Assembly (NCBI GenBank): GCA_903892415.1
Contig: CAITIQ010000605.1
Location: 1-33,218 of the forward strand
Direction of reading: 5' to 3'
Source of the DNA: an uncultured delta proteobacterium
GTDB taxonomy: Bacteria > Myxococcota_A > Polyangia > Polyangiales > Polyangiaceae
DNA length: 33,218 nucleotides
A program made the position numbers and the translations under genes. The notes under the pieces are model-generated. The model ran no database searches. It was not told the DNA's origin and worked only from the letters and a program-made list of their open reading frames with translations. This document shows positions 7,585-16,874 of the stretch, piece after piece. Within the stretch, counting starts at the first letter, position 1, and each line of letters starts with the position of its first letter.

Positions 7585-8241
7585 ATGCAGACCCGAGCCG
7601 CCTTCTATCGCACGATCGCTGGCATCTTCGCCTTGTGCCTCGCTCTTTTCGTTGGGCTCGCTTGGCAGGTCCACAGCGGTGGGCCGCTGGTAGCGCTCGA
7701 TCTGCGCGTCGCTGAGAGCTTGCATGCGTCGGCGGTCCCGTGGGGCGTGTCGACGTTGAAGTTCGTGACCTTCTTCGGCGAGTTCACCGCACTCACCGCG
7801 CTCGCTGTGATCGGCGCTGCGGTCTTGCTGCGCGCGCGGGCGCACGGGCTCGCACTCGGCTGGGTCCTGTCGATGATCGGTACGGCGGTGCTCAACGGTC
7901 TGCTCAAGCGCGGCTTCGCTCGCGAACGCCCGAGCTTCGTCGATCCGATCATCACCGCCTCGGGCTTCAGCTTTCCCAGCGGCCACTCGATGGGGACGAT
8001 GGTGGCGGTGACCATGCTCGCCTATGCGGCCTTTCGCTTGACGCCCTCGCGCCGGATCTGGCGGCGCGCGACGGTCGGCTTGGCAGTTAGTTGGACGCTG
8101 ATCATGGGCTTTAGTCGCATGTACCTCGGCGTTCACTATCTGTCGGATGTGGTGGCCGGCCTCGCCGCCGGCGGCGCCTGGGCGTGCATCTGCATGGCGC
8201 TGCTCGAGTACGCGAGGCAGCGGCCAGCCAAGCCGCAGTAG
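7585..8241 (+). CDS. PAP2-family membrane phosphatase
   Basis: A 218-residue integral membrane protein of the PAP2 (type 2 phosphatidic acid phosphatase) family. It has about five to six hydrophobic helices. All three catalytic motifs are present: KRGFARERP (residues 108-116), PSGHS (131-135, with His134 as acid/base), and SRMYLGVHYLSDV (177-189, with Arg178, nucleophile His184 and Asp188). The family dephosphorylates lipid phosphates such as phosphatidic acid, phosphatidylglycerophosphate or undecaprenyl diphosphate, with the active site facing outward. The substrate cannot be fixed from sequence. The gene follows the Cys-rich lipoprotein by 33 bp and could share its transcript. It converges on the Uma2 gene. 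Confidence 0.9.
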   Translation: MQTRAAFYRTIAGIFALCLALFVGLAWQVHSGGPLVALDLRVAESLHASAVPWGVSTLKFVTFFGEFTALTALAVIGAAVLLRARAHGLALGWVLSMIGTAVLNGLLKRGFARERPSFVDPIITASGFSFPSGHSMGTMVAVTMLAYAAFRLTPSRRIWRRATVGLAVSWTLIMGFSRMYLGVHYLSDVVAGLAAGGAWACICMALLEYARQRPAKPQ

Positions 8242-8265
8242 GGGCATTGAGCGCTCAGCGCGGCT

Positions 8266-8829
8266 TCAGCGTGCCCACAAAGCGCCGAGCTCGAGTTCGA
8301 TCGCCTCGAACGGCCTGGCTCGCACCTGCACCATACCGCTCCACACGTCGATCACCCGGTAGGTCGCGCCGTCGAGCTCGAGAACCTCGGGTGTCTGAGC
8401 GTCCGGATCAACGAACCACAGGTGATGCACGCCGTGCTTGGCGTAGACGCTACGTTTCGAACCGCGATCGATTCCGCTGGTGCTCGGCGACAGAACCTCA
8501 CAAACCCAATCCGGAGCGAGCTCGAGGTAGGCCTTGTCGATGGGGAGTTCGGGCATTCGTTCGCGACGCCAGCCGGCCAAATCGGGGACCAGCACATCCT
8601 GGTCGAAGTGCACCTCCGGCTCATCAAGGCTGATCCAGCCGCCTGGCCCGCCGCGCCCGCGGTTGAATGGCCCTTCGAGCTCTCCTCCGAGCGTCGAGCT
8701 GGCACGAGCGTGCTTCGGCGCCGGCCGAGCGTGCGCATGCAGCACGCCAAATACCAGCTGCCCCACGACATTGTCCGGCAATGCGAGCAGATCTTGGTAG
8801 GTCGCGTGTTTGCGCGCGGGCTCAGCCAC
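8266..8829 (-). CDS. Uma2-family (DUF820) PD-(D/E)xK nuclease-like protein
   Basis: A 187-residue protein of the Uma2/DUF820 family, which has the restriction-endonuclease fold. The core contains VPDLAGWR with Asp83, then APDWVCEVLSPST with Glu111, and a downstream Lys (Lys125 in DRGSKRSVYAKHG). These form the likely PD-(D/E)xK metal site. The fold then ends in HHLWFVDP. The family is abundant in cyanobacteria and myxobacteria with no clear role. A paralog with the same PDLAGWRRERMPELP core lies at 32493-33053. The gene starts 34 bp after the 921-residue protein on the same strand, so the two may be cotranscribed. Confidence 0.85.
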   Translation of the reverse strand: MAEPARKHATYQDLLALPDNVVGQLVFGVLHAHARPAPKHARASSTLGGELEGPFNRGRGGPGGWISLDEPEVHFDQDVLVPDLAGWRRERMPELPIDKAYLELAPDWVCEVLSPSTSGIDRGSKRSVYAKHGVHHLWFVDPDAQTPEVLELDGATYRVIDVWSGMVQVRARPFEAIELELGALWAR

Positions 8830-8863
8830 GTGGGTTCCTCAGTGTAGCGCGACTTTGAGCGCC

Positions 8864-11629
8864 TCAGCCTTCGTCGCTCGCCGGCGGTAACAGCTTCGGG
8901 CTGTAGGTGGCAAAGCGTTCTTTCTGCTCGTCAGCGAGCAGCTCGGCCACCGGTTGGCGATGGATGGTCGAGGCGAGGATCATTAGCGAACGTTCGACCT
9001 TTTCGACCGGGTTGACGTTCTGCTGAATCACCGTCTCGAGCAGCGTTTTGTCGAAGCTGTGGGTCGCGGCGATCACCACGTGCAGGCTCGCATCGTCGAT
9101 CATTAGCGCGCCCGATTTGGACAAAGCGTCGAGCAGGTCGAAGGCTTTGTTGCGCTCGGTCTCTTGTTGTTTGCCGCCCAAGCTCGCCTCCTCCGGCTCC
9201 GACAAAAGGCTCTCGCGAGCTTCGCGCGTCCAGGTCTTGCCGAGGTTGAGGATGGTCGGGCGCAGCGTGCTGTCTTCGTCGAGCAGATCCAGCTTTCGAT
9301 CGAGCTCTCGCGGGATGGCGGTGTAGTCGGCGATCGGGCCGGTCTCTGCGGCGCCCGCCGTTGAAGGCGCGCCGGCGTTGGCGACGGGGCGTGGCGCAGG
9401 CGTTGGCGCCTGGGGCTCAGCGACCATAGCCGGCGACGGACGACCGGCCTTCGCCACGGAGGGCGCACCCGCGTATGACCCCGACCGCTCTTGCCTCGCT
9501 CCTGAGGCCGGGGGCGGGGGCGGTTGCGGATAACCAGGCGCTGGTGCGCCGCCAGGCGCCATCATGCCCATCATCATCGGTGGCGCCGCCATCATCGCCA
9601 TCGGTGCCATCGGTGGAGGTGGTGCAAAGCCCTGCGGCGGCGCCATGCCCAGCTCCATCGAGCGCGTGCGCATAGCGCCGTACGACGGCGGCGGCCGGTT
9701 GGTCTCGCCCTCGTAGTCTCGACGCTCGTCCGCCTCTTCGATCTCCCGGCTCTTGGCCAGGCTGATCATCTCGTCCATGCGCGAGGCGTACTCGCGAACG
9801 CAGCCGAGCTTCTCTGCGGCTGTCGCCTCGTCGGGGCCGTCATACGAAAGCAGATCGCTGGGGATTTGATATTCGATGAAGAGGTTGAGCAGCTCCTGGG
9901 TCAGCTTGATCTCTTTGGTCAGGCTGTCGCTCGGCAGATTGAGCAGCTTCTCGAGCTGCGGCTTGATCTGAATCACCGCCACGCCGAACAGCGTGCTCTC
10001 CAGCTGCATCGCGCGCAGCGCCTTGGCGAAGCGTTGTTGCTCCGGCGAGAGCGACTCGATGGCGTCGCGGAACTCTTTGGGCGTCGGGATTTGTTCGAGC
10101 AAGAGCGGGATCTTCACCAGATCCTTGTTCTGCACGATGATCGCCGCCTTCGGCTCGAAGCTGTCGGCCGAGGCGATGCGTCCGGCCAGCAGGATGAAGC
10201 TGCTGAATTGACGTGCGCGCGCGACGAGCTGCAGCGAGAGCTCAGCCGCGCCGGAGAAGCGGTGAGCGACCCAGGCGTGCAAGTGCCGCTCCCCGAGGAA
10301 CTTGACCCGGGTCGAGGCGTCGATCGTGAAGTGCATCGGGCGCGTAGCAACGCTGCTGGCGACGCTGGTGAGGATCGACTCCGAAAGGCCGCCGTCTGCC
10401 GCTGCGACCTCGAGGCTGAGCACGCCTTCGGGCGAATGGTTGCTACGGCGAACCGCGTAGGAGAACGGCTTGGGCTGGAACTCCGGCTTGACCAGCTTGC
10501 GGTAGTGGAAATCCATATAGGCGCTGAAATCGGCCGGTGTGAGCTCCTTACCGATGGCCGAAACGAGCTGCTGACGCAGCAGCCCTTCGACGTAGTCGAG
10601 CCCCTGCCAAACCGCGCCGCACACCCGCCCAGCGTGCAGCAGCGTCACGATCAAACGCGCCTCGATCGGAGAGATCGCCGCCTCGGCAGGGAACACGCGC
10701 GCGAGCTCATCACGCTTCTCCTGCAGGCTGCGCTTCTGCTCCGCCAGAAAAGCCTGCAGATACTCGGCCGGGAGCAGTCCATCGTTTTGCGCGTTGCTCT
10801 CGAACACCGGCAACACCGGGACGAAAACCTGATCATCGCGCAGCGCGCCGAGATCCAAACCCTCGAGGCACTGCGAAGGGAACAGCTCGGAGACGAAGTA
10901 GGAAGCGACTCGGCGGCTCCAGCTGTTGAGGTCGGCGGTCGCGACAAGCGCCGCTTCGACCTCGCGGTTGCGTCGCGGGGTGTGACAGGACGCGGCCGTA
11001 CGATCGATACTGAAGGCGACGCGACCCTCGGCGTCCAGCTGTTGCAACAGCCACGTAAGGTCGCCGTTGCTCGGCGGGCGGACCACGCTCTGTGGCCGCG
11101 GCGCGGTCTTGACCAACGTCTTCAGTTCGACGCTGGCTTCACGCGAAAGCAGGCTGACCGCAGGCGTCGGCGAGGTGCCTTGGTAGGCGACGAGCTCGTA
11201 TTTGAAGCCGAAGGACCAGAAGTACTCGGTTACCGTGGTCACGACCGAGTCGGTCACTGTGGTCTTGGCGCCGCTCGAGGAGGTGACCTCGGTCACGTGC
11301 GCGTGCTTCCCCTCGACCTTGCGCGACTCTTCGCGCGAGAAGGTGCAGGTCTCTTCGGCGCGCAGACTGACCGTCACCGAGCGCGTTTGCGCCCACGTTC
11401 GCAGCGTCGCAAGCCCCTCGGCGTCGAGCCCGATCGCCGTCAAACACTCGAGCACCGCCGCGACGCCGCCGCGGACCAGGAACTGCGCCAGCTCGTACTT
11501 GTCGTCGTAGGCGTGCGGAACATCGGCCGGGTAGAGAGGTTGCCGCGTGTTGTCGAGGACCGTGCGAACGCGCTTCAAAGCTGCATCGAGCTTGACGTCG
11601 AGATGGGCTGCGCTAGCGGTGTTGCTCAT
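8864..11629 (-). CDS. Large conserved protein of unknown function (921 aa)
   Basis: No signal peptide or membrane segment is apparent, which suggests a cytosolic protein. Residues ~1-650 appear folded. An N-terminal beta-rich part is marked by SLRAEETCTF and VTEYFWSFGFKYELVAY. The middle ends in the helical stretch PEQQRFAKALRAMQLESTLF and IKPQLEKLLNLP. Next comes a Pro/Met/Ala-rich disordered linker (about residues 675-780, with MMMGMMAPGG and PPPPP runs). A C-terminal helical domain follows (AFDLLDALSKSGAL, LHVVIAATHSFD, NVNPVEKVERSLMI). From memory, similar domain arrangements occur in some unicellular eukaryotes; this was not checked. ATG 11629 is chosen because the longer frame would overlap the divergent lipoprotein promoter. 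Function is unknown. Confidence 0.75.
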   Translation of the reverse strand: MSNTASAAHLDVKLDAALKRVRTVLDNTRQPLYPADVPHAYDDKYELAQFLVRGGVAAVLECLTAIGLDAEGLATLRTWAQTRSVTVSLRAEETCTFSREESRKVEGKHAHVTEVTSSSGAKTTVTDSVVTTVTEYFWSFGFKYELVAYQGTSPTPAVSLLSREASVELKTLVKTAPRPQSVVRPPSNGDLTWLLQQLDAEGRVAFSIDRTAASCHTPRRNREVEAALVATADLNSWSRRVASYFVSELFPSQCLEGLDLGALRDDQVFVPVLPVFESNAQNDGLLPAEYLQAFLAEQKRSLQEKRDELARVFPAEAAISPIEARLIVTLLHAGRVCGAVWQGLDYVEGLLRQQLVSAIGKELTPADFSAYMDFHYRKLVKPEFQPKPFSYAVRRSNHSPEGVLSLEVAAADGGLSESILTSVASSVATRPMHFTIDASTRVKFLGERHLHAWVAHRFSGAAELSLQLVARARQFSSFILLAGRIASADSFEPKAAIIVQNKDLVKIPLLLEQIPTPKEFRDAIESLSPEQQRFAKALRAMQLESTLFGVAVIQIKPQLEKLLNLPSDSLTKEIKLTQELLNLFIEYQIPSDLLSYDGPDEATAAEKLGCVREYASRMDEMISLAKSREIEEADERRDYEGETNRPPPSYGAMRTRSMELGMAPPQGFAPPPPMAPMAMMAAPPMMMGMMAPGGAPAPGYPQPPPPPASGARQERSGSYAGAPSVAKAGRPSPAMVAEPQAPTPAPRPVANAGAPSTAGAAETGPIADYTAIPRELDRKLDLLDEDSTLRPTILNLGKTWTREARESLLSEPEEASLGGKQQETERNKAFDLLDALSKSGALMIDDASLHVVIAATHSFDKTLLETVIQQNVNPVEKVERSLMILASTIHRQPVAELLADEQKERFATYSPKLLPPASDEG

Positions 11630-11697
11630 AGGTGCGGCAGCATAGCTTGACGTTCGTCGCCCGGGCGATAAGGCGCGCCGCTGTGTAGACTGCGCCG

Positions 11698-12147
11698 ATG
11701 AAGCGATTGTCACTCGCGGTTTGCCTCGCCTTCCTGCTCGCTTGCAACCGTGGGGAGACCACGCCCGCAGGGCCGGTGGGTGGCGACGTCGATGTGCGCG
11801 CAGACCTCGCGCCCGAGGTGCGCGCCAAGGCCCCCAAGGACGACGCGGCGACCCAACGCGAGCTCGCGCTGACGGTCCAGGGCGTCGATCTCAAGCTGCT
11901 CTGGCGCACCTTCGACGACGGCCCCAACAAGTACATCCTCTCGTATCGCTGGGAGGTGGTGAAGCCAGCCGAGGGCGTGTTGATCGAACCGATCGGCAAA
12001 CTCAACCCGACCAACGCCGGCACTGAGGCCGCGGCGATCGAGCAGCAGACCGTGCGCGTCCGTTGGCGCACCGAACGCGGCGTCGGCAGCCAGATGGGCG
12101 AGCTCTCCTACAAGATCTCCGCCGATGGCACCGGCGGACCGACGTGA
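11698..12147 (+). CDS. Small lipoprotein, unknown function
   Basis: A 149-residue predicted lipoprotein with a short signal ending in LLAC (Cys16), followed by a Gly/Pro linker and a single beta-rich domain of about 110 residues (LKLLWRTFDDGPNKYILSYRW). No family was recognised. It is divergent from the 921-residue protein gene, with 68 bp between the two starts. The outer membrane or periplasmic face is the likely location. Confidence 0.7.
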   Translation: MKRLSLAVCLAFLLACNRGETTPAGPVGGDVDVRADLAPEVRAKAPKDDAATQRELALTVQGVDLKLLWRTFDDGPNKYILSYRWEVVKPAEGVLIEPIGKLNPTNAGTEAAAIEQQTVRVRWRTERGVGSQMGELSYKISADGTGGPT

Positions 12148-12186
12148 AGATTCGTGCGCCAAAATCGATGCGCTTCATTGGGCGGT

Positions 12187-12204
12187 CCTGACACGGTTGT
12201 CAGG
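12187..12204. terminator. Hairpin downstream of the small lipoprotein gene
   Basis: A 7-bp perfect stem CCTGACA / TGTCAGG encloses a CGGT loop, 40 bp after the stop of the preceding lipoprotein. No T-tract follows. It may end or stabilise that transcript before the next gene. Confidence 0.35.
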
Positions 12205-12292
12205 GGCAACTCACCGCTCAGAGGCAAATGCGCCATCAGCGCGCGTGGGCACGCAACGCCTAGTGCGGCACGGAACCTGCTCACGGCGGAAT

Positions 12293-12835
12293 ATGCGCTT
12301 GTTATCGACGCTCACGGCTTTGGGTCCAATCCTACTCTCGACTGCTTGTGATCCGCCCGCGCCGCTGCCAGCTTCCCCGAGTGACGAGAACTGCATCGCC
12401 GTGGAAGAGAGCGAATCCGTGGGCAAGTACGAGATGGACGAGGAGTATGAGCCCTTGCCATTTGAGGCAGCCGATGGGAACAGCGTCTCGTTCTCCTTGG
12501 AGTACGGACCTCAGGGGGGGCAGCACTTCAGTTTCTCGCTGCGTTCGTCCGAGGCGCAGAGTGGAGACTTCTACCGCGCTCAGCTGATCGTGGACGGCAG
12601 TGTCCTGGCGGACAGGGTGTGGAGCGGTCCGAACTGTAGCAGTGGCGAATGGGCGGAGATGAGCGGCTTGACCATTACGCTCGACGACGATGAGCCGGTG
12701 AGCGGGACGCTGCTGATCGAACTCCAACGCTGCGCCGATGGCGGCAACGCGTGCAACCCGGTTGATGGTGGGGAGGGCGATGGCTCGCTCCCCACCACCG
12801 TTGCGAGCCTCGAGAAAGAGGTATCGATCCTCTAG
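12293..12835 (+). CDS. Small acidic lipoprotein, unknown function
   Basis: A 180-residue predicted lipoprotein. ATG 12293 gives a clean signal ending in STAC (Cys19), followed by a Pro/Ser linker. The mature part is acidic (EESESVGKYEMDEEYEP) and then appears as a beta-sandwich-like domain with alternating hydrophobic residues and three Cys. No family was recognised. It converges on the alpha/beta-hydrolase gene with 42 bp between stops. Confidence 0.65.
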   Translation: MRLLSTLTALGPILLSTACDPPAPLPASPSDENCIAVEESESVGKYEMDEEYEPLPFEAADGNSVSFSLEYGPQGGQHFSFSLRSSEAQSGDFYRAQLIVDGSVLADRVWSGPNCSSGEWAEMSGLTITLDDDEPVSGTLLIELQRCADGGNACNPVDGGEGDGSLPTTVASLEKEVSIL

Positions 12836-12877
12836 CGGCGGCTCGATCTTTCGTGCGGGCTCGCCCCTCGTAGATAG

Positions 12878-13741
12878 CTATTGAGGCCGCACTGTGAGGG
12901 AGTCCGCTGTGCGATAAATTAATTGCAATAGCGCGCCGTCGTCTCGCTCGAATAGGTCGTTATGCCCTCCGCCCTTGAAGACCACCATGCGAGAGTTGGG
13001 GAGCGCGTCAGCGACCTCTTGCGCCATCTCGAGCGGTACCAGCCAGTCCTCGTCGCCTTGCGCGATCACCGTGGGCAGCTTCAGCGAGGCGGCTTTGCTC
13101 CGAGTGTCGAAGCGGTCGGTCGCAAACAGTCCCCCAAGTCCGAACGGCACCATGCCGTCGACCAGGTCGGGGATCGAAGTGAACGGCGATATGAGCAGTA
13201 AACGTGCGCCATAGCCACGCAGAGCCATCTCGGCGGCGACGCCCGAGCCTAGGCTCTGACCGGCGAGCACCACGCGCGACTGGGCGATCCCGAGGCTCTT
13301 GAGCTCATCCAGCGCGCGAGCGGCCGACTCGTAGATCGCGCTCTCGCTGGGCGTCCCGGGAGCGACTCCGTAACCGGGGTACTCGACCAGCATCACGCCG
13401 TAGCCTCGGTGCATCAGCTCGGCCGCGAGCCAGGTCGTGCCCGCTAGGTCGGTGGCGTTGCCGTGAAAGAAGACGACGACGGCCTTTCCAGCCGCTGGCG
13501 GCGCCCACAAAGCGACAGCGCTGGCGCCCTTCGCTTCGAGCCGCAATAGCTGCGCAGGCGGAGCCATCGGCACGGTACCCGTCGGCGCTGGGTAAAGCAG
13601 CGGACCGCAGCCCAAGAGGCCGCTGAGGACGAGCAAGGTCAATGAGCCTGCGCCTCGTCTCAACAGCGCCAACCTGTTTCCACCCAGCGACCGTAGCGCC
13701 TGACGACGTCTCCGGGAACCGGCGTGCGCGACGTTGGTCAT
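12878..13741 (-). CDS. Alpha/beta-hydrolase lipoprotein (BEM46/ABHD13-like)
   Basis: A 287-residue alpha/beta hydrolase. The basic N-terminus and hydrophobic stretch end in SGLLGC (Cys45), a lipobox. The oxyanion segment FFHGNATD is followed by the nucleophile elbow AGQSLGSG (Ser163). The remaining triad residues are Asp230 in QGDEDWLVP and His260 in GGGHNDLF. The closest pattern is the BEM46/ABHD13-like group (FHGN, VEYPGYG). Esterase or thioesterase activity is likely, but no substrate is known. The 40-residue lead before the lipobox is long, so translation may begin at an internal non-ATG codon. The gene is divergent from the VIT/VWA gene. Confidence 0.83.
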   Translation of the reverse strand: MTNVAHAGSRRRRQALRSLGGNRLALLRRGAGSLTLLVLSGLLGCGPLLYPAPTGTVPMAPPAQLLRLEAKGASAVALWAPPAAGKAVVVFFHGNATDLAGTTWLAAELMHRGYGVMLVEYPGYGVAPGTPSESAIYESAARALDELKSLGIAQSRVVLAGQSLGSGVAAEMALRGYGARLLLISPFTSIPDLVDGMVPFGLGGLFATDRFDTRSKAASLKLPTVIAQGDEDWLVPLEMAQEVADALPNSRMVVFKGGGHNDLFERDDGALLQLIYRTADSLTVRPQ

Positions 13742-13797
13742 TTCGACCGTTCGTGAAAATAGCGGGAACCTCAGGGCCGTTCGCCTGTCCTTGCCCC

Positions 13798-15750
13798 GTG
13801 CGCCTACGACCCGCCTTGTTGCCTCTGCTCGCCCTGACCGCGCCGCTCGCTGCGCAGGCTGATTCCTTCAATGCTACGCGCTCGGAAGAGTTGGTCGAGA
13901 AGCGTCATGAGGTCGTGATCACCATGCATGCGGACCACGCGACGATGCGAGTGCGGCGCACGGTTTGGAATGGCGCCGCCATCTCGGATCAGGCGACCTT
14001 CATGCTCGATCTCCCCGACGGTGCGGCTGCAACCGGGCTGCGAACGCTCGCCTACGCCGACGGCCAGCCGATTTGGTACGCCGGCGAGCTGATGGAGGCC
14101 GAGGCCGCGGCGCAGAAGTACCGCGAGCTCACCGGCATTGGCGGATTTTACCCGAAGGACCCAGCGCTGCTCTCCTGGCGCAAACAAGGCACCCTCGCGC
14201 TGCAGGTGTTCCCGTGTCTCGCCAACCAAGAAAAGACGGTCGAATACACGCTGACCCTGCCGACCAAGTGGACCAAAGGGCAGTCGATGTTGAGCCTGCC
14301 CACGCTCGGCACCGGTGACGTCACCCCCGACGTCGTGGTGCAGAGTTCGCTCGGTAAGCTGTTGATCGACGGCGAAGAGGCCGTCACGACGGACCTCTCG
14401 GCGCCGCGGGTGATCACGCTCGAGCCGCGCAACACGCCCATCTTCTCGGGCCTGTTGGCGAAGGTGCCGGTGGATGACGAGCTGACGCTGGCTGCCTATC
14501 GAGTGAGCGCCGCCAAACAGATCTCTACGCTGCCGGAGAAGGCGCGCATCGTGCTCCTGCTCGACACGAGCCGGTCGATCGATGACGACGAGCTAGCGGC
14601 CTATCGCACCGCAGCCAAGGCCGCGCTCAGTCACTTCGCGTCTTCGGACGTGAAGGTGCACGTGGCGAGCTTCAATCGCACGGCGGTTCCGCTAACCGAC
14701 GGCTTCGTCTCGGTGGCCGACGCAGAGACCGCCCTGGATCAGCAGGGCGTCGCGCGCGGTAACGGCAGCGAAGTCGAGGTGGCGATGCGGCACGCGCAGG
14801 CCGTGCTGGCCACGGCGCCGGTGGATGCAGCACGGCGGGTGATCCTCTTCTCCGATCTGGCGACGCGCGAGAAGCTGACGCCCGAGCTCGCTGCCAAGGC
14901 AACGCCGCGCGGTGGTGTGCTGCACTTGGTCTCGCTTTCCGACTTCGGGATGTCGCTCGACCCGGAGGAGGATAGCCCTTGGTCGTCGGTACCGCGCGCG
15001 ACCGGCGGTCTGTTCTTTAGGGGCGGCGCCAATCCCAACGAAGACGCCGATGAAGCCAAGCGCGTGTTCGAAGAGCTGGTGCGGCCAACGCGTTTGCACA
15101 AAGTCGTACTCCGCTCTGGTGCCACCGTACTCGACACGGCTCCAGCCGAGTTGCTCGAGGGCGAGTCCTTCGATTGGCGAGCGATCGGCGCGACCTCGTT
15201 CGACAAAATCGGCCTCTCCGCCGAACTCTGGTCGAAGCCGATCGCGCACGAGATCACTCCCGACGCTGGCTTTGGTCGGCGCGAGGCGGCGCTCGCCTTC
15301 GGCAATGAGCTGCATTGGGGCCTGAACGACGAGCAGATGATGAAGCTCGCGACGTACGGTGGCGCCGTTTCCCCGGTCACCAGCTACCTCGCGATCGAGC
15401 CGGGGGTGCGACCCTCCACCGAGGGCCTGGAGGACACGGGCATGGGGATCGGCTCTGGGTCCGGGCGGCTCGGTGGGAGCCACCGCACCAAGCCACCGGC
15501 GTTGTTCTTTGACACAAAGGACGCTCTGATCAAGCTGTTCAAGCCCCTGGCCGACGCTTGCGGCGGCGGTATCACCTCGGTGACCGTCGAGGCGACGTGG
15601 CGCGAGATCGTCGAGGTGACGGTGGTCGTAGGCGGCGAGGCCGCAAGCTCCGCAACACGCAGCAAGTGCATGCAAGAGGCCGTTTGGGGCGTCGACCTGC
15701 CGGTGGGCTTTGACCGCGTGCACCAAACGGTCAGCGTCGGGCCGTTCTGA
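13798..15750 (+). CDS. Secreted VIT and von Willebrand factor A domain protein
   Basis: A 650-residue protein from GTG 13798, chosen because it directly precedes a signal peptide (ending near LAAQADS) and avoids overlap with the divergent hydrolase. Residues ~30-165 are a VIT (vault inter-alpha-trypsin) domain with FMLDLPDGA and AEAAAQKYRE. A VWA domain begins near residue 250 with a complete first MIDAS motif (Asp256-Thr-Ser258-Arg-Ser260) and continues to the FSDLATRE strand. The C-terminal third includes a Gly-rich loop (GMGIGSGSGRLGG) and a Cys pair. VIT-VWA proteins mediate metal-dependent protein contacts. Export to the periplasm or surface is inferred. Confidence 0.85.
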   Translation: MRLRPALLPLLALTAPLAAQADSFNATRSEELVEKRHEVVITMHADHATMRVRRTVWNGAAISDQATFMLDLPDGAAATGLRTLAYADGQPIWYAGELMEAEAAAQKYRELTGIGGFYPKDPALLSWRKQGTLALQVFPCLANQEKTVEYTLTLPTKWTKGQSMLSLPTLGTGDVTPDVVVQSSLGKLLIDGEEAVTTDLSAPRVITLEPRNTPIFSGLLAKVPVDDELTLAAYRVSAAKQISTLPEKARIVLLLDTSRSIDDDELAAYRTAAKAALSHFASSDVKVHVASFNRTAVPLTDGFVSVADAETALDQQGVARGNGSEVEVAMRHAQAVLATAPVDAARRVILFSDLATREKLTPELAAKATPRGGVLHLVSLSDFGMSLDPEEDSPWSSVPRATGGLFFRGGANPNEDADEAKRVFEELVRPTRLHKVVLRSGATVLDTAPAELLEGESFDWRAIGATSFDKIGLSAELWSKPIAHEITPDAGFGRREAALAFGNELHWGLNDEQMMKLATYGGAVSPVTSYLAIEPGVRPSTEGLEDTGMGIGSGSGRLGGSHRTKPPALFFDTKDALIKLFKPLADACGGGITSVTVEATWREIVEVTVVVGGEAASSATRSKCMQEAVWGVDLPVGFDRVHQTVSVGPF

Positions 15751-15832
15751 CCTCCCGTTCGTCATCCTTCTTGGAACTCCACCGAATAGAGAAAGGCGTG
15801 AAACCAGAATCTCTGGCGCACGTACCACCGGC

Positions 15833-16650
15833 GTGAAAATCTCTCGCACCGTCGGTGGAATCGTCCTTGCGCTGACGTTCGTTCTTGCCTGTGACGGCGC
15901 ATCAAACGGGGTTGCAGGTTCGGATGGCGATGCGGGAGCAGGCGGTCGGAATGACACCGCCGGAGGCTCGGCGCAGGGGGCCGCCGACGCTGGAAGCAAT
16001 TCGGGTGGGAGCGGAGGTCTTGGCGAGGGCGGCGCTGGCGAGGGCGGCGGCGCTAACTTGTCGGACTTAGGGTCCCGTTTCTGTCCGCCTGCAGAGAACG
16101 TCGGCGTCGAGATCGGCCAACAATTGCCTGCGCTCGAGCTGCGAACCTGCGAGGGCGAGCCGATTTCCCTGGAGGCTTTCCACCGAAGGTGGATGCAGTG
16201 AACAGAATGACTCGTGCCCTCTTCGACAAGAGCGGCCGAAGGCGCGGTTGGAGCTTCGACCTATGGCACGAGTCATTTTGTGGTGCCAAAGCGCTCTGGA
16301 TCTTCGCGGCGCACGGTTGGTGTCCGCTTTGTCAGAGCGTGTCCTCGAAGCAGGAGGCCATTCTGGCTGACTACGCCGAGCAAGGGTTGGTTGCCCTGAA
16401 CGTGATCATTGTGAACGGGCAGAGCGAACCTGCAACGCCGGAGTACTGCCAGCTTTGGCGCGAGACGCACGGTCTGCAAGAGGTCTTCAGCCTCCACGAT
16501 CCGGAGGAGAACGTGCTTCAGCTTTGGCCAGGTGGTTCTAGCTCGCTCAGCGCCTTTATCGACAGTGACCGAATCATTCGCGCGAAGCTGGTTTACGACT
16601 CGAGCGAAGCGGCGATTCGCTCGGAGCTAGAGCAGGTTCTTGCCCCCTAG
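15833..16650 (+). pseudogene. Thioredoxin-fold (TlpA/AhpC-TSA-like) lipoprotein gene split by an insertion
   Basis: The 5' part (GTG 15833) encodes a lipoprotein signal ending in VLAC, a Gly/Ala-rich linker, and the start of a thioredoxin-like domain (IGQQLPALELRTCEGEPISL). It ends at TGA 16199-16201. The 3' part continues the same domain in another frame from about 16276 (FCGAKALWIFAAHGWCPLC) to the TAG at 16648-16650. CPLC (codons 16321-16332) is the redox motif. Joining EAF at 16178-16180 directly to the FCGAK segment restores one domain, which implies about 98 extra bases that shift the frame. The 3' part could be translated from GTG 16189, but without the signal peptide or first strand. 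It was probably an envelope thiol-redox lipoprotein and is now inactive. Confidence 0.78.
16180..16277. mobile_element. ~98-bp palindromic insertion (MITE-like)
   Basis: This block interrupts the thioredoxin-fold gene. It holds a 13-bp perfect inverted repeat, AATGACTCGTGCC (16206-16218) with GGCACGAGTCATT (16265-16277), extendable to 16 bp with one mismatch. Inside is a small hairpin (CTCTT-CGAC-AAGAG, 16219-16232). At its left edge is another, CCACC-GAA-GGTGG (16180-16192). TTT occurs at both junctions. No transposase is encoded. The boundaries are inferred from protein continuity. Confidence 0.55.
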
Positions 16651-16874
16651 CGCGTAGCGCTCGCGCCAACGGTTGACCGCGCGGCGAACGCCAAGCTACC
16701 CACTACCAACGCGTACTGCACTCGCCGCCCTGCTTTGCGTCGCTCACGGCTCCTCGCCGCGACAACGGTCAGGAGTCGCTGCTCAGCGTTTCGCCCACCA
16801 CCTCGGCGAGCTCCACGGATTGATGCACAGCGCTGAGCCGCAGTTCGACGAGCCTTTGAGAGCGAGGCTTTTCG

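Noticed and set aside
8248..8257. TGAGCGCTCA palindrome between convergent PAP2 and Uma2 genes
   Set aside because: It is self-complementary with no loop and no T-run, too short to call a terminator.
16651..16874. Possible small gene in the gap after the thioredoxin-fold pseudogene
   Set aside because: Short frames exist on both strands, but none has a ribosome site, recognisable motif or operon spacing.
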